Positions 9,260 through 21,425 of a stretch of 64,000 nt of DNA are shown here, piece after piece. The notes below the pieces were generated by a model that did not search any database, was not told the origin of the DNA, and saw only the letters and a list, made by a program, of their open reading frames with translations. The stretch is from Agrostemma githago (Eukaryota; Streptophyta; Magnoliopsida; Caryophyllales; Caryophyllaceae), in assembly GCA_958450325.1 (NCBI GenBank), contig OY288243.1:25264844-25328843 (forward strand), written 5' to 3'. The position numbers and the translations under genes were made by a program. Within the stretch, counting starts at the first letter, position 1; each line of letters opens with the position of its first letter.

Positions 9260-11299
9260 TGTCGACATCCAAATTTGGACCTGGTGGCTGCAGAAGTGCC
9301 CAACAAACACCTGATGACGATAGGACTGCAACGCGACACGGGTTCGCGATGTTATAGGTAATTTTGCTATAGAACGGATCAAATAATTACTCGGAAAAAT
9401 TAAAATCAAACACGATGGCAGCCTTAGTCGTGTTGTTACGGTAGCATAGACACTAATTAGAGTAAATTCCGACACCGGGACCCCTAGTCGGTCCCGAAAC
9501 TCAAACTGAGTCAACACCGCGCCAAGCGAACCTCAGGATGAACACCCGAGACCCACTAAACCCACGGCGCTAGGTCAAACCCGGGGTAAACTTCATCCCC
9601 AAGAAACATATCACGGTCCTCCCTCTCGGTTTTGGAAAGTATCAAAACCGTATCCTCAGAACTCAAACCGCTCCATCTGACGCGCCTGGGTCTCCCCACG
9701 CTCGGACCCAAGCGCCTGAGTCTTAGCACGCCCCAGCTCAGGCGCCCATATGGGCGTTGAGGGCCGAAAACACCTATAAATACCCCCCTTCACGCCCTCA
9801 TTTCGACACACGACAATACAACTCTTCTGTTCTCCCTCTAAATTCTAGCTAAGGGCTCGCACTCCGACACCCGAGGCAAACGATCCACTCGATCGTAGTT
9901 CCGATAAAAAAGCGACATCGATGCTACTCCTCACCTTCGAGCACCCCACTCGATACCTTGGTGCCTGTGATCGACTAGCTCAAAACTGGTAACGAAGGTC
10001 TGCCGGATTAGCTGCAGAATTAGTCCTTAACAAACAAAGTTCTGCCGGAGTAGCCGCGGGAAGGTCAAACGGTAACGGAGTTCTGCCGGAATCACTGGTC
10101 AAGCTATGAGGATTCGCCTGTTGATCGAGTCGTCACTAGGTCGCCATCTAAATACAACTTCCCATATTTGCTCTTTTTATTATTATGCACTACGACAACT
10201 CTAGATGTGGGCGCTAGGCCCACCAGCATGTACTAAAATACGTAACGTCCCAACTTCAACCACAAATACTAAAACATACTAAATAGATCCGAGTAATTCC
10301 GAGATCCGTTCTCAAAACTATCTATGCATCGAGTCCCGTTTAGTGTGTACTCCGAGGGTGCAACTCCTCACAATGTGATTTACTTACATTCGCATTTACA
10401 GTTTTTCGTATGATTTATTGATTTTATGACCTTATAATCGCATGCTAAATCACCTAACACGGAATTCAAAACGTAAAATAGCTTAAAACTGAACAAAATG
10501 ATGGTCGGGTTCCGTATTAGTCCAGGTGCTCACCTTATTAGGTTCGATGCATCTCTATTAATGCCGAACCAACGCATCTTAAGCAGAATACCAGGTAAGG
10601 TATATCACAAGAACGACTAATATCCGTATTATCGCGTTAAAACTGATTTTCTAATACGTATAATACATTGTACTCTCTGCTCGCCAAAGTGCATCTTTTC
10701 ATGGCCTGTTGGTCACGTGAAATCGCATGCAAATAATGTAAACACTACTATTTTGACGATAAAACTTATCTGTCCTTAGACAGCCGACATAGCTAACCAT
10801 AAGGTTAAAACAACGGATGTTACAGTACTTCCACCACAACAAAAGAACTGGGAAATCAGCCCACCGATTGATTAGTAGAGGCCGCTATAGTGCGGGCGGG
10901 ATTGGGTGTTGGCATCTATCGGATGTTGGCTTCCCAATACGTACCCTCACCCCTTACTCAGAATCGACGGTTTCCAGATGTCCGAAACCATTGGCAATGA
11001 GAGTCATTCCAGGCATGGAGTGCTTAAGGATACAAGTCTTTATCTTTAGGTCCCGTGCCACTCAACTTTTAGCCGGTAAGGTATCAAAGTTGACATGAAC
11101 GGTTTCTGAGTCCCCATAATTGATTCGGTGGCGACAACACAAATCGGCAACAAATTCAATTCACTAAAAAGGTCGCCTTACCAAATGAATCGGCCTTTAA
11201 ACATTTACAACCACGTCTCGATCGATTCCCAAACGGAAACACGGGTGCCCACACCCGTCTAGTACAAGTTCGGATCGTCATCCAAATCGAGGTCCGACA
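9260..11299 (+). mobile_element. T1 3' LTR (about 2.04 kb)
   Basis: The LTR begins TGTCGACATCC next to the polypurine tract and ends GGTCCGACA. Its second half (10265-11299) aligns with 25052-26058, which is followed in T2 by the primer site, confirming the 3' boundary. A TATA box (TATAAATA, 9775-9782) in a GC-rich context marks the probable promoter, so transcription would start near 9805-9815. A hairpin module at 10969-10989 (see findings) lies in the probable R/U5 part. Confidence 0.8.
9775..9782 (+). promoter_or_regulatory. TATA box of the T1 LTR promoter
   Basis: TATAAATA lies about 0.5 kb inside the LTR and is followed by a C-rich stretch. It is the only clear TATA-like element in this LTR at a plausible U3/R position. 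Confidence 0.55.
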
Positions 11300-11383
11300 C
11301 TTCGCCCGTATGCGAGATCGGACCGGCCCCCGGTAGGGAGGGGGCCGTATGGGTGGCCGCCGCCACAAGATAAAACCCGGGTC

Positions 11384-14300
11384 TGTAATCCCCTAAAAAT
11401 TCTAGCGCGATACAGTGGCGGAAACACTGTAGAGTCGGGATTAAAACACACAGAACTATCTCTTAATAAATTAAATTGGTAAAGTCCAACATGCGCCATA
11501 CAATAAAAATGGCTAAAATTTAAAACAATCCATAAAGAGGTTAAACAATCCTTAAAACATGATTATTAAAAGATCAGCAGGATCCAAGACTGCTCGCTAG
11601 CCCACACCCACCGGAAAATAAACACGTATACCTGCCATGTTAAAACATAACAGCCACAATCAGTGGGGAGCAACGTCAACGTTCTCCCAGCCGTATAACA
11701 GGATTTTAAAACAGTAATTACTAATATAGGAAAATAGTAAAAATGGAAAACATTAAAACATCATATTAAAATAAGATTTAGTGTAAAACAAATTAATTAA
11801 AAGGGTTGCCGAAGAAACACAAAGATATTTGCCAACCTGCGTCAATTTATATCGATAATAATAAAATAATCAAAATGGCGTTATGGATAGGATTAATGTA
11901 GAATCTAGACTTTCACTAGGATAATACTAAAAACTAGTTTCGAGAACTTAGTCAAAACAAATTAGACTTTGGTCTCTAACTAGGCAACTCAACTATAACA
12001 GGACTGCGTGCAGCGAGGTCCTGGCTTAAGTAATGTACACCCCTCCTGGACACCAACCGTAATCCAGTTCAACCCGACGGCGACTTACACGATGTGATAT
12101 CTAAGTTTAAGGTCAAAATATACACACTCCTGAGCACAAACCATGCTCAGTTCAACGACCAATGTGTCTCAACATAGACACACCAGCTTTATAGTTGATG
12201 GCAAAACGTACACCCCAGACTATATTACTCTAAACCCACACTTGTCCTTATTCCATAACTCCAAAACAAACCATTATCGATATTTAAAAGATGTATTCAT
12301 CATAAACAATATGAGGATAAAAGAAGTAAACATTTATATTCTAAAAGAGGAAACTTTCTATTTTAGGAAACTTCTACTTTAGGAAACTTCTATTTTAGGA
12401 AACTTATATTTTTAGAAACTTTACTAAAAATAGCATCATATCAAAGTAGTGAAAATATTAGTTCATACTAATACCACATTTTAGTAAACGATATAGATTT
12501 ATAAAACTAATACTTTCGGCCTTAACATTATTAATTATTAAAGTAAGAATATTTGATTTCATGAAACTATTAAAATATCGTACAAGTGTTATAAAATGAT
12601 TAGAAACATCTTAAATATTTTAATATTACTAATTAGGGTGTTTTCTAAAGTTATAAAGCTAAAATTCCCTAATTATTATTAGTTTCGACGATAAAATTAT
12701 AAATAGGATTTTACGGCAAACATCAAATTAAATATTTGAACGTCTTTATTTAATTAAACCAACAAATATATTTAGAGTATGTTAAGGGATGATTTAACTC
12801 TTAAAGTTTCAGATTTAAATACTTTCAAAATTGCTGGAAAAAAATAATTCTTTTAGGTAAGACGAAGCAATTTAGCGATAAATCACAATTTGTCCGAAAT
12901 CAATATTTATTAATTAAAGACTATAATAAATAGTACAAAAATTACGTAAAATAGTTAAATTATATTTATGGACATTCTGTCCAGAAAAGAAAATTTCCAG
13001 AATTCTAAAAACTCGGTTTTTAAAGCGTTTTCTCGTTAATCGTCCAATCTCGACAATAACGATTAATAAAAATAGTAATTACAAAACGATTTAAGTATTA
13101 ATATCCAAAAATTATTATTACACTTTAAAAATCCTGATTTTACAGAATATAAATTTTTCAGATTTTTCCAAAAACCAGATTTAACAAAACCGTCATTTAA
13201 ACCCGTTTTCGCAATTAACGATTTTATTAACAAACCTATCGTTCCAAACATTTTATTAAGGCACTAAAAATCATAATAATACATTTTAATATGAAATCAT
13301 CAGAATCATAAATTTTTCCAGATTTAAACCAAAAACCAGAAATCGAGAATTTAAACAACAAACACGGTTTTAACGATAAACGATGATTTAAAGTGATTAA
13401 TTAATTCATCCACTTAACAATTCCGAAAAATTATGAGAAAATTCATAAAATTCTATTTCACCAGAAAGTTTTACCACGTCAAAAATCAGATTAAAATAAA
13501 ATGTTTAAGTACTAGAACTAAAAATCGGTTTTTAATCGTTTTTGTCCGAAAACGATAATAATTCAATAATCGATATAAAAATATCAGAAAAATACTAAAT
13601 TACTAAAAATCATCAAAAAAATCATTTTTCCAGAATATAAATATATATTACATGTTTAGGCCGATTATTACGATTTTACAAATTAATATAACAATTTAAT
13701 CGTTAATCTCGTAAAAGCGATAAAAATATCGAAACATGCAAAATTTCAACTTTAAAAATTTTCCAGAATTCGTGACATACATATATTGTCAAAATAAAAT
13801 ATAAAAATATATACATGCAAATACTCAATTAAAATCTTGTAATACCGAGTAACATCGACGTTACCTCTACTCCAAGTCTGAATCAACGATGTATTCGTCG
13901 GCTTCGGGATCGTCCAAGAATCCTAGCAACACGAAAAATCATGGCAGAAAGTACCATGAGAAAACTAAAAAAACAAGGTAAAAATTGATCGAAAATGATG
14001 ACGATTAATACCTTAACGAAGGAATCGGAAAGAGGATGATTGTGACGATAAGAATGATGTGATTGAGACTAGAAATGGAGCAAAAATTTGCCTAGAGAGG
14101 CTAAGGATCACACGGCCAAAGAGGGAAGAAAAGAGTGATGAATGTTTTGATGAATGTAAAAGAATGAATGTAGAGAATGAATGTAGAGAATGAATGTAGA
14201 GAATGAATGTGGAGAATGAATGTAGAGAATGAATGTAGAGAATGAATGTAGAGAATGAATGTAGAGAATGAATGTGGAGAATGAATGTGGAGATGGGTGA

Positions 14301-15009
14301 TACACTACTTAAAAGAGTAAGCATGCATTAAGGCTTACAAAAAAATGCAAGAATGAACCTAGCCTTGGTTTGGCCGGCCAAAAGGATAGAGAGGGAGTAA
14401 GATAAGCTTAGACATAAATGCTACAATGAATGAAAATGATTTATCTTATGATTACGTTTTAATGTGATAAAATGAATCGTTTAAATAAAATATAATAAAA
14501 CTTGTGACCAAGAGCTTAGTCGGTCCAAAAATGTGAGAAAACAGTCTCAAATAATTTGTAAGTTGATAAAAAGTATAGTCGTAAAATAGTTAAAGGCATT
14601 TCAAAGTAATTCGAGTAAACCTCGCGTAAGAAAATAATTATTCGCGAAGCTTCGTAATAAAATCATAAATGGCTTGTTTTTAGTAACTAAAATATATCTT
14701 AGTAAAAAAAATATTCCATAAACGTATTCAAACATTTTTAGGAAAAAGGAATAACTTAAATCCAAGCTTAAAAATGTCAATTGGGAGAAAAATAGAATTC
14801 CTCGCGGAAAAATTACTTAGTTTACGAAGAAACCAAATAAATGGATTTAAAAGAATTTTAAATCTTTAAAATTAAAAATAGAAATTATTAAACTCAAAAA
14901 TTAAAATAAAGCTTAGTAAAATGATAAAATATGAGGCCAAAAGTGACAGAGTTAAGACGAAGTCCTAACAGAAAGAATAAAATGCTTAGGAAAAATAGCG
15001 GGTGTTACA
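11384..15009 (-). mobile_element. Element A left LTR (3' LTR in element sense), 3.63 kb
   Basis: Termini are TGTAATCCCC and GGTGTTACA. The LTR contains the hairpin-rich block around 12003-12225 and the 13-bp minisatellite at 14161-14290. At 12779/12780 it shows the empty site of the solo LTR that interrupts the right copy. No protein-coding region is supported: the 79-codon frame at 12143 recurs unchanged in the right LTR simply because LTRs are copies. Confidence 0.88.
14161..14290 (+). repeat. 13-bp minisatellite, ten units
   Basis: The unit is AGAATGAATGTAG, with some units ending in TGG. The array is copied at 22808-22937 in the other LTR, also with ten units and at least one A/G difference. 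The long antisense frame rich in Phe, Ser, Ile and His here is a by-product of the repeat. Confidence 0.92.
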
Positions 15010-15021
15010 ATCCTCCCCACT
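15010..15021 (-). other. Element A polypurine tract
   Basis: Read on the minus strand the sequence is AGTGGGGAGGAT directly before the LTR start, preceded by TTTCGAGGACGAAACTTTCT. The same arrangement precedes the 3' LTR of A' at 41674-41685. Confidence 0.88.
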
Positions 15022-18000
15022 AAAAGAAAGTTTCGTCCTCGAAACTAAGAATAAGCAGATAGGAAATCGAGGTTTACCTTACTCGAAGAGTTGAGGATGC
15101 TTAGCTCGCATCGAAGACAAATATCTATTCCAAGAAGAATTGGGCTAACCAACCCGAAGTTTAGAATCTTTTGATTAATGAAATCGTAAAGTAAAGTTAT
15201 TTGATAAAATAATAACGTTAAATAACATTTGTAAACAAACTCGAAGGAAATAGGATAACCAAAATATTTTGAAAACAAAAGTAAAATATTTTGATTAAGA
15301 AATTCGATATTTTTTTTTTATTTTTTTTTTTGATGAAACAAAATTTAGTTTGGAGAAATCAAATTTTGTAGTTAGTAAAAATCGCACCAGCCGTCAAACA
15401 TTTACAATAACAGATTCAAAAGTTCACCAACAATAAGATGAAAATCAATTCTCAAACGTTAAAATTTCGAAAATGTTATCAAAGTAATTATGAAAGTTTT
15501 CAAAAATGTTATCAAACTTGGACATACAAAATAATTTCGACAATGTTAAAACGTTTTACATAACAATTCTATACAAATTGAAGTACATGGAAATATAAAA
15601 GTCTTCATAAAATTTTGATCGCTTGAAAATCAAAAATTAAAAATGATTTCGAAATAGTTTAAAATAAATTATTAAGGCATTTTGCAACTGATCTAGATAT
15701 AATTATCAACCAACGATAAAACAAAAGTGAAGTATAAAGTTCTTAAATTCAAAAATGTTAAATTTCACGATAACCCAAAATGTTAAATTGCTCAAAGTTT
15801 TTACAAAATGGGGAGTTTAAAAATTTGAAATCATGCTTCAAAATGTTAAAATTTCATGAAAATCAAAATTTTTAAATTAGTCCAGCTTTTTAAAAAACGG
15901 GCAAATTCACAATTAGAAATTATAACTCAAAATGTTAAAATTTTACGATAGTCCAATTTTTTTAAAATAGTCAAACTTTTTATAAAATAGGGAGTTCGAA
16001 AAATAGTTAACGGGCAAATAGAACAAGGATAAATAAATTAAAAATAAGAGCTTTCAAAATCGACAAAGGTTGAAGGGATTGGCAGGAGTTACGGTAACAG
16101 AGTTCGAGAGAAGCAGAAAGAAGGACGAAGTTGAGAGTCAAACATACCTCTCGAGGATGATAGAAGAAACTAACCATCTCGAGATTCCTAGCACGACTCC
16201 CACACGGGTTCCTAATTGGCCCATCAAATAATGCTAAGTCCAATATCAGTACAGGGTGGTCCTACTCAATCTACAACCTCCAAAATTAAGTCTTACATAC
16301 TTAAATAATCTTTCAATTGGTATAGTAAGAAACCACAAATGATTTAGACTAATCCTTTAATTAAGATTCCAACGGTTATCAAAACATACCCAAACTCGTA
16401 ATCATTAATGTTTATAAATTTAAAGCTCATAAGGTCTGAACTCGAGGTATGCTTCAAATTTCTCGAGTAAGGAAGACTAAATAAAACCCACCAATTAACA
16501 AAGTTCGGACACGAAATCCTCAAAGATGATCACCGACATATTATAATACCACAAGTGCAGAAGTTGGGGAAGTACAATAAATCATCAAACACGCTCAAAC
16601 CTATAGGTAAAGGCGCAAACACTCACATTTTCAAACACATCATTCGATTAATGTTTCCAAGAAGTCCATCAAATTTCTAATCGTAATGGTGCAACCACAA
16701 AATATTTAATAACTCAACGAAGCCACAATCTCGTTGGTCTAAGGTTCTGAACTATAAATCCATTAAGATGATTGACATCAAAATGTTCCTCAAAACAACG
16801 CTATAAATCCAACCTCTAATGGCAATATGTTTATCCTTTTCAAGATTAACAACAATTTATCCAATTTTAGATCACTCAACTCCAAAGTTCATAGCTTACA
16901 ACCTTAAACAACGATCAACGATCTAATCCTTAAGAAACAAGGGTAATCTATGTTAACCAAAATTTCTAACGGTATTAATGAAAACCTTTTATGGTACCAC
17001 AACATTCAGGTTAACACTTTAAACAGTACTCTATGATCCCAAACATTCCCGATGCATCCATCAAATAACATTTAGGTAGGAATCTCAAAATTCTATTATT
17101 AGCTACACTTGGTTCGGTTCTAGGTTAAATTAGGTACTAGGTATCCATCAAATACGATATACTCTTACTACCCCAAAATATATTCAACTCTAAGTCCTCC
17201 AAATAATCAAGTAACCTATAACCCAAGGTTCAGAGTCTAAAGTACCAACCTAATTCCATTAATTGACAATTTATTATTCAAATCGATCCTCAAAAGCTTA
17301 CTAAGATAGATAACAAGGTATAACTCACAACCCTCAAGCCCTAGGTAACAAGGGTTTACTAAACCTCAAACATCTATATTCTTTCACGGGGTTCACTGAG
17401 ACAGAAACCGGTCTAACCAAAGAATCTCAAGAGAAAGATGGTAGAATAGAAGAATAGAACAAGGATTCACCAAGAGAATGAAGATGAGAATATATAAGAG
17501 GAGAATTGGAAGGAATAGGGAAAGGAAGAAAAGAATCAATGAACCTATATTACTAAGTTCTTGAACCAGAAGAGAATCTTCGGGCCTCCCGAGTTCACGA
17601 GGGAATCCAAAATGGATTACTTCATCTTCTTGTAGAGGAACGAGCACACAAGTCATGGGTCGCTCCATCTGGATTTACTGCGACATCATGGAACATGAAT
17701 CTACTCTTGATCATCTTGCCTGTAGCTTAAGTAAACTGAACCGGAGCTAAAAGTCATTATCGGAATCTTTCTTGGAGCACCTAGTTGTCCACTCGAGTCA
17801 GCAGGTGTTGAGAGTGCTAAGTAGGTCTTGTCCCGATCTGGAGCAGCATATCAGCAACTTGTTCTTTCATCTTCTTCGACATATAAAACAAATATTCAAT
17901 GCTAATCATTGAGTTCAGGAACAGATAATCTTAACAGTTAAGTCCTTATCTGTTTCTACCCATTTCTACTAATATCTTTATTTACTGTTTAAATAATTTA

Positions 18001-18048
18001 CTGGTATTTTTCCCTAATTTCAGGTGTGTAAGCGTCGGGAGCAGTGAT
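15022..18048 (-). other. Element A internal region, non-coding
   Basis: No gag or pol motif appears in any frame, and no open frame exceeds about 90 codons. Parts align, inverted, with the internal region of A' (39091-41673), for example the segment around 17430-17800 with 39350-39700. It is a degenerate or purely structural internal domain. Confidence 0.7.
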
Positions 18049-18060
18049 GCTCTGATACCA
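18049..18060 (-). other. Element A primer-binding site (tRNA-iMet)
   Basis: On the minus strand TGGTATCAGAGC lies two bases from the LTR end. It is complementary to the 3' end of plant initiator tRNA-Met, the commonest primer of plant LTR retrotransposons. Confidence 0.92.
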
Positions 18061-19461
18061 ACTGTAATCCCCTAAAAATTCTAGCGCGATACAGTGGCGG
18101 AAACACTGTAGAGTCGGGATTAAAACACACAGAACTATCTCTTAATAAATTAAATTGGTAAAGTCCAACATGCGCCATACAATAAAAATGGCTAAAATTT
18201 AAAACAATCCATAAAGAGGTTAAACAATCCTTAAAACATGATTATTAAAAGATCAGCAGGATCCAAGACTGCTCGCTAGCCCACACCCACCGGAAAATAA
18301 ACACGTATACCTGCCATGTTAAAACATAACAGCCACAATCAGTGGGGAGCAACGTCAACGTTCTCCCAGCCGTATAACAGGATTTTAAAACAGTAATTAC
18401 TAATATAGGAAAATAGTAAAAATGGAAAACATTAAAACATCATATTAAAATAAGATTTAGTGTAAAACAAATTAATTAAAAGGGTTGCCAAAGAAACACA
18501 AAGATATTTGCCAACCTGCGTCAATTTATATCGATAATAATAAAATAATCAAAATGGCGTTATGGATAGGATTAATGTAGAATCTAGACTTTCACTAGGA
18601 TAATACTAAAAACTAGTTTCGAGAACTTAGTCAAAACAAATTAGACTTTGGTCTCTAACTAGGCAACTCAACTATAACAGGACTGCGTGCAGCGAGGTCC
18701 TGGCTTAAGTAATGTACACCCCTCCTGGACACCAACCGTAATCCAGTTCAACCCGACGGCGACTTACACGATGCGATATCTAAGTTTAAGGTCAAAATAT
18801 ACACACTCCTGAGCACAAACCATGCTCAGTTCAACGACCAATGTGTCTCAACATAGACACACCAGCTTTATAGTTGATGGCAAAACGTACACCCCAGACT
18901 ATATTACTCTAAACCCACACTTGTCCTTATTCCATAACTCCAAAACAAACCATTATCGATATTTAAAAGATGTATTCATCATAAACAATATGAGGATAAA
19001 AGAAGTAAACATTTATATTCTAAAAGAGGAAACTTTCTATTTTAGGAAACTTCTACTTTAGGAAACTTCTATTTTAGGAAACTTCTATTTTTAGAAACTT
19101 TACTAAAAATAGCATCATATCTAAGTAGTGAAAATATTAGTTCATACTAATACCACATTTTAGTAAACGATATAGATTTATAAAACTAATACTTTCGGCC
19201 TTAACATTATTAATTATTAAAGTAAGAATATTTGATTTCATGAAACTATTAAAATATCGTACAAGTGTTATAAAATGATTAGAAACATCTTAAATATTTT
19301 AATATTACTAATTAGGGTGTTTTCTAAAGTTATAAAGCTAAAATTCCCTAATTATTATTAGTTTCGACGATAAAATTATAAATAGGATTTTACGGCAAAC
19401 ATCAAATTAAATATTTGAACGTCTTTATTTAATTAAACCAACAAATATATTTAGAGTAGAT

Positions 19462-21425
19462 TGTAATACCCGCATTTTTTTATATATAGTGAGTCAGACC
19501 CGAATAAAACATGTTAATTAATACAACCCGATGTTATATCGAGCCTGGACTCAAGTGGGGTATGTATTAACAAATCAAGCCACGTATTGTTTACATGATC
19601 ATACTCCATATTACCCTAATTACTCCATCTTACCCTAATCCCACGCCCTTATAATCCCACACCCTTATAATCACTTTACCAAGCATTACCTCACCAGTTA
19701 CACAATACTACACGCACAACCAAATAGAAAACACTGCCGCCCGTAACGAGAGAAGAAGAAGAAGGCCCTAGGAGTCGGATCGAACCATAGGCGAGCTAGA
19801 CCCTGTCTATACACGTCACTCGGTATGCCACACCGTCTTTATGTTTTATGGCATGTTTAGTGTACATTCGTGTCGAATTATCGGAATCGGGATTGGTATT
19901 GTCGGGATTAGCAATTGTGTTGCGTCATTATTGTGGTACGATACTGGTTTAGATTGATGTCGTTGTCATTATGATAACATTGTCGTACTAATTGTTGTTG
20001 GGAATTGTGTCGGCCCATGTACGACTATGTCGGTTGTTATGTTTTGTCCGTAATTACTGCCATTGTTATATTTTGTGGGAGGACCGAAGCATTAAAAGCA
20101 TAAGAGTAGTATCGTGAGTGTCGAAATTGTGAACGAGCCTGGTACGTTTGGGTTACTGGACTTACTGCCATTGTTATAGCCGAAGAACACCATGGCATGC
20201 TGTGTGTGCTTATTGTTATTAATATAGATATAACAATAGTACTTTATATTAATATAATATAATAAAAGTAGCAAGAATTAAAAATAGTAGCAGTATGTTT
20301 GTATGTGATATTTTATATTAATATAATAATAATAAGGGTTAATAATAATTATAATAGTGATGCGGTGGGTCTTGTTAGCATTTGTACGGAGTACCAAGAG
20401 TATTACTCCGTAGTTGGTGCGCTGAGTATGTACATTAGTATGATATACTTATAATATAATATAAGTATCATAGGTATAATATAAGTATAATAGTGTGTCA
20501 AGTATCATAAGTTGTGGTAGTCGAATTTCATTAGAATGGTATTGGGTTCGTGTTATAAAATCAATACGTTATGATCGATATTAATTTAGATGTATGATAT
20601 TTTATTAGGGTCGGACTTCGTAGAATCTCCGTGGTGAATTATACTACCAAGCTGTGGTGACCTGCTATTTAGGTAAGGCTTTCCTTACTTGGAATGTGTT
20701 AACACTATAATGTCGTTCGAGCTATGTATTTATGATATAAGATTGATATGGATGAGATTGAGTAGTGTAGCGAGATCCTGACCGGAAGGTTCATTGAGTA
20801 GTGTAGCGAAATCCTGACCGGGAGGTCCACTGAGTAGTATAGCGAAATCCTGGCCGGGAGGTCCATTGAGTAGTGTAGCAGAAATTATGGGTATTGTGAA
20901 GTGCTGAGAATATGGAGATGATATTATTGAATTGTACCGATGATGATACTGAGATGATTGAGACTGGATGTTTTATACTCCGTACTTGTATTTTAATGTT
21001 AGCATGTTCTAACCGTTTCCTCTGTCTAAATTGTCACCCTATCTTATTGGGGGCCTGCGACGATCCAATTGACTTTTTCGGTCTTTTGGGGAGCAGAGTA
21101 TTGATGCAGATATGGATCATTGATATATGCTTAACTGAAGGGAATTGCTGTTCGGGAAGGGAGTGCGTAATCATCGTTGTTATACTCTTAGCATGTTTCC
21201 GTCGTTAGTACTTGATAGACCTTTTATTCACGTAGTCGTTTTGGGTTTTTGTAACCATACTTAGTTCTCAAACTTGGTTTGCATCCTTTGAATAATCTAT
21301 TAAACTCGGTTGTGTTTCAGTATTGTTTTGTGATGAGACTACGACCTCGGTTAACCCGGGATGGTAACACTCTCATTTATCCAAGAAGGCCTAGTTAAGG
21401 CTCTTAGATAAACGGGGGTGTTACA
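19462..21425 (+). mobile_element. Solo LTR nested in element A's right LTR (1.96 kb)
   Basis: The insert begins TGTAATACCC and ends GGGTGTTACA. The uninterrupted sequence is seen at 12771-12790, so both boundaries are defined. No internal domain or second LTR is present, so it is a solo LTR left by recombination. The occupied site has four extra bases outside TG...CA (GAT on the left, a doubled A on the right) that do not form a clean duplication. Inside are TATATATA near the left end and a 36-bp repeat at 20759-20879. Open frames (for example 98 codons at 20912) have no recognisable content. Confidence 0.82.
20759..20879 (+). repeat. 36-bp tandem repeat in the solo LTR
   Basis: Three full units start at 20759, 20795 and 20831, with a partial fourth. 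Each contains TGAGTAGTGTAGCGAAATCC, then TGACCGGGAGGTCCAT, with few changes. Confidence 0.9.

Larger units (their letters stand above)
1..11299 (+). mobile_element. T1: Tat/Ogre-type Ty3/gypsy element, 5' end outside window, no pol
   Basis: The element reads leader, gag, antisense plant-mobile-domain gene, tandem arrays, polypurine tract and 3' LTR in plus orientation. The order (gag first, an extra antisense ORF and hypervariable tandem repeats before the 3' LTR) is that described for the Tat lineage including Ogre and Retand. Between gag (end 1851) and the antisense gene (4533) there are only 2.7 kb, and I find no protease, reverse transcriptase, RNase H or integrase motif there or elsewhere in the element. 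It is therefore pol-less, either by deletion or as an established non-autonomous subfamily. The 5' LTR lies left of the window, so its target duplication cannot be checked. T2 (25052-27713) and T3 (61275-64000) are further copies of the same family. Confidence 0.8.

Noticed and set aside
9113..9517. 134-codon minus-strand frame, with a related frame at 63414-63842
   Set aside because: It crosses the polypurine tract and LTR boundary. The similarity between the two copies reflects the shared element, and no motif is seen.
12143..12382. 79-codon frame conserved exactly at 18822-19061
   Set aside because: It lies in the LTRs of element A, which are copies of each other. It overlaps the hairpin block and has no protein motif.
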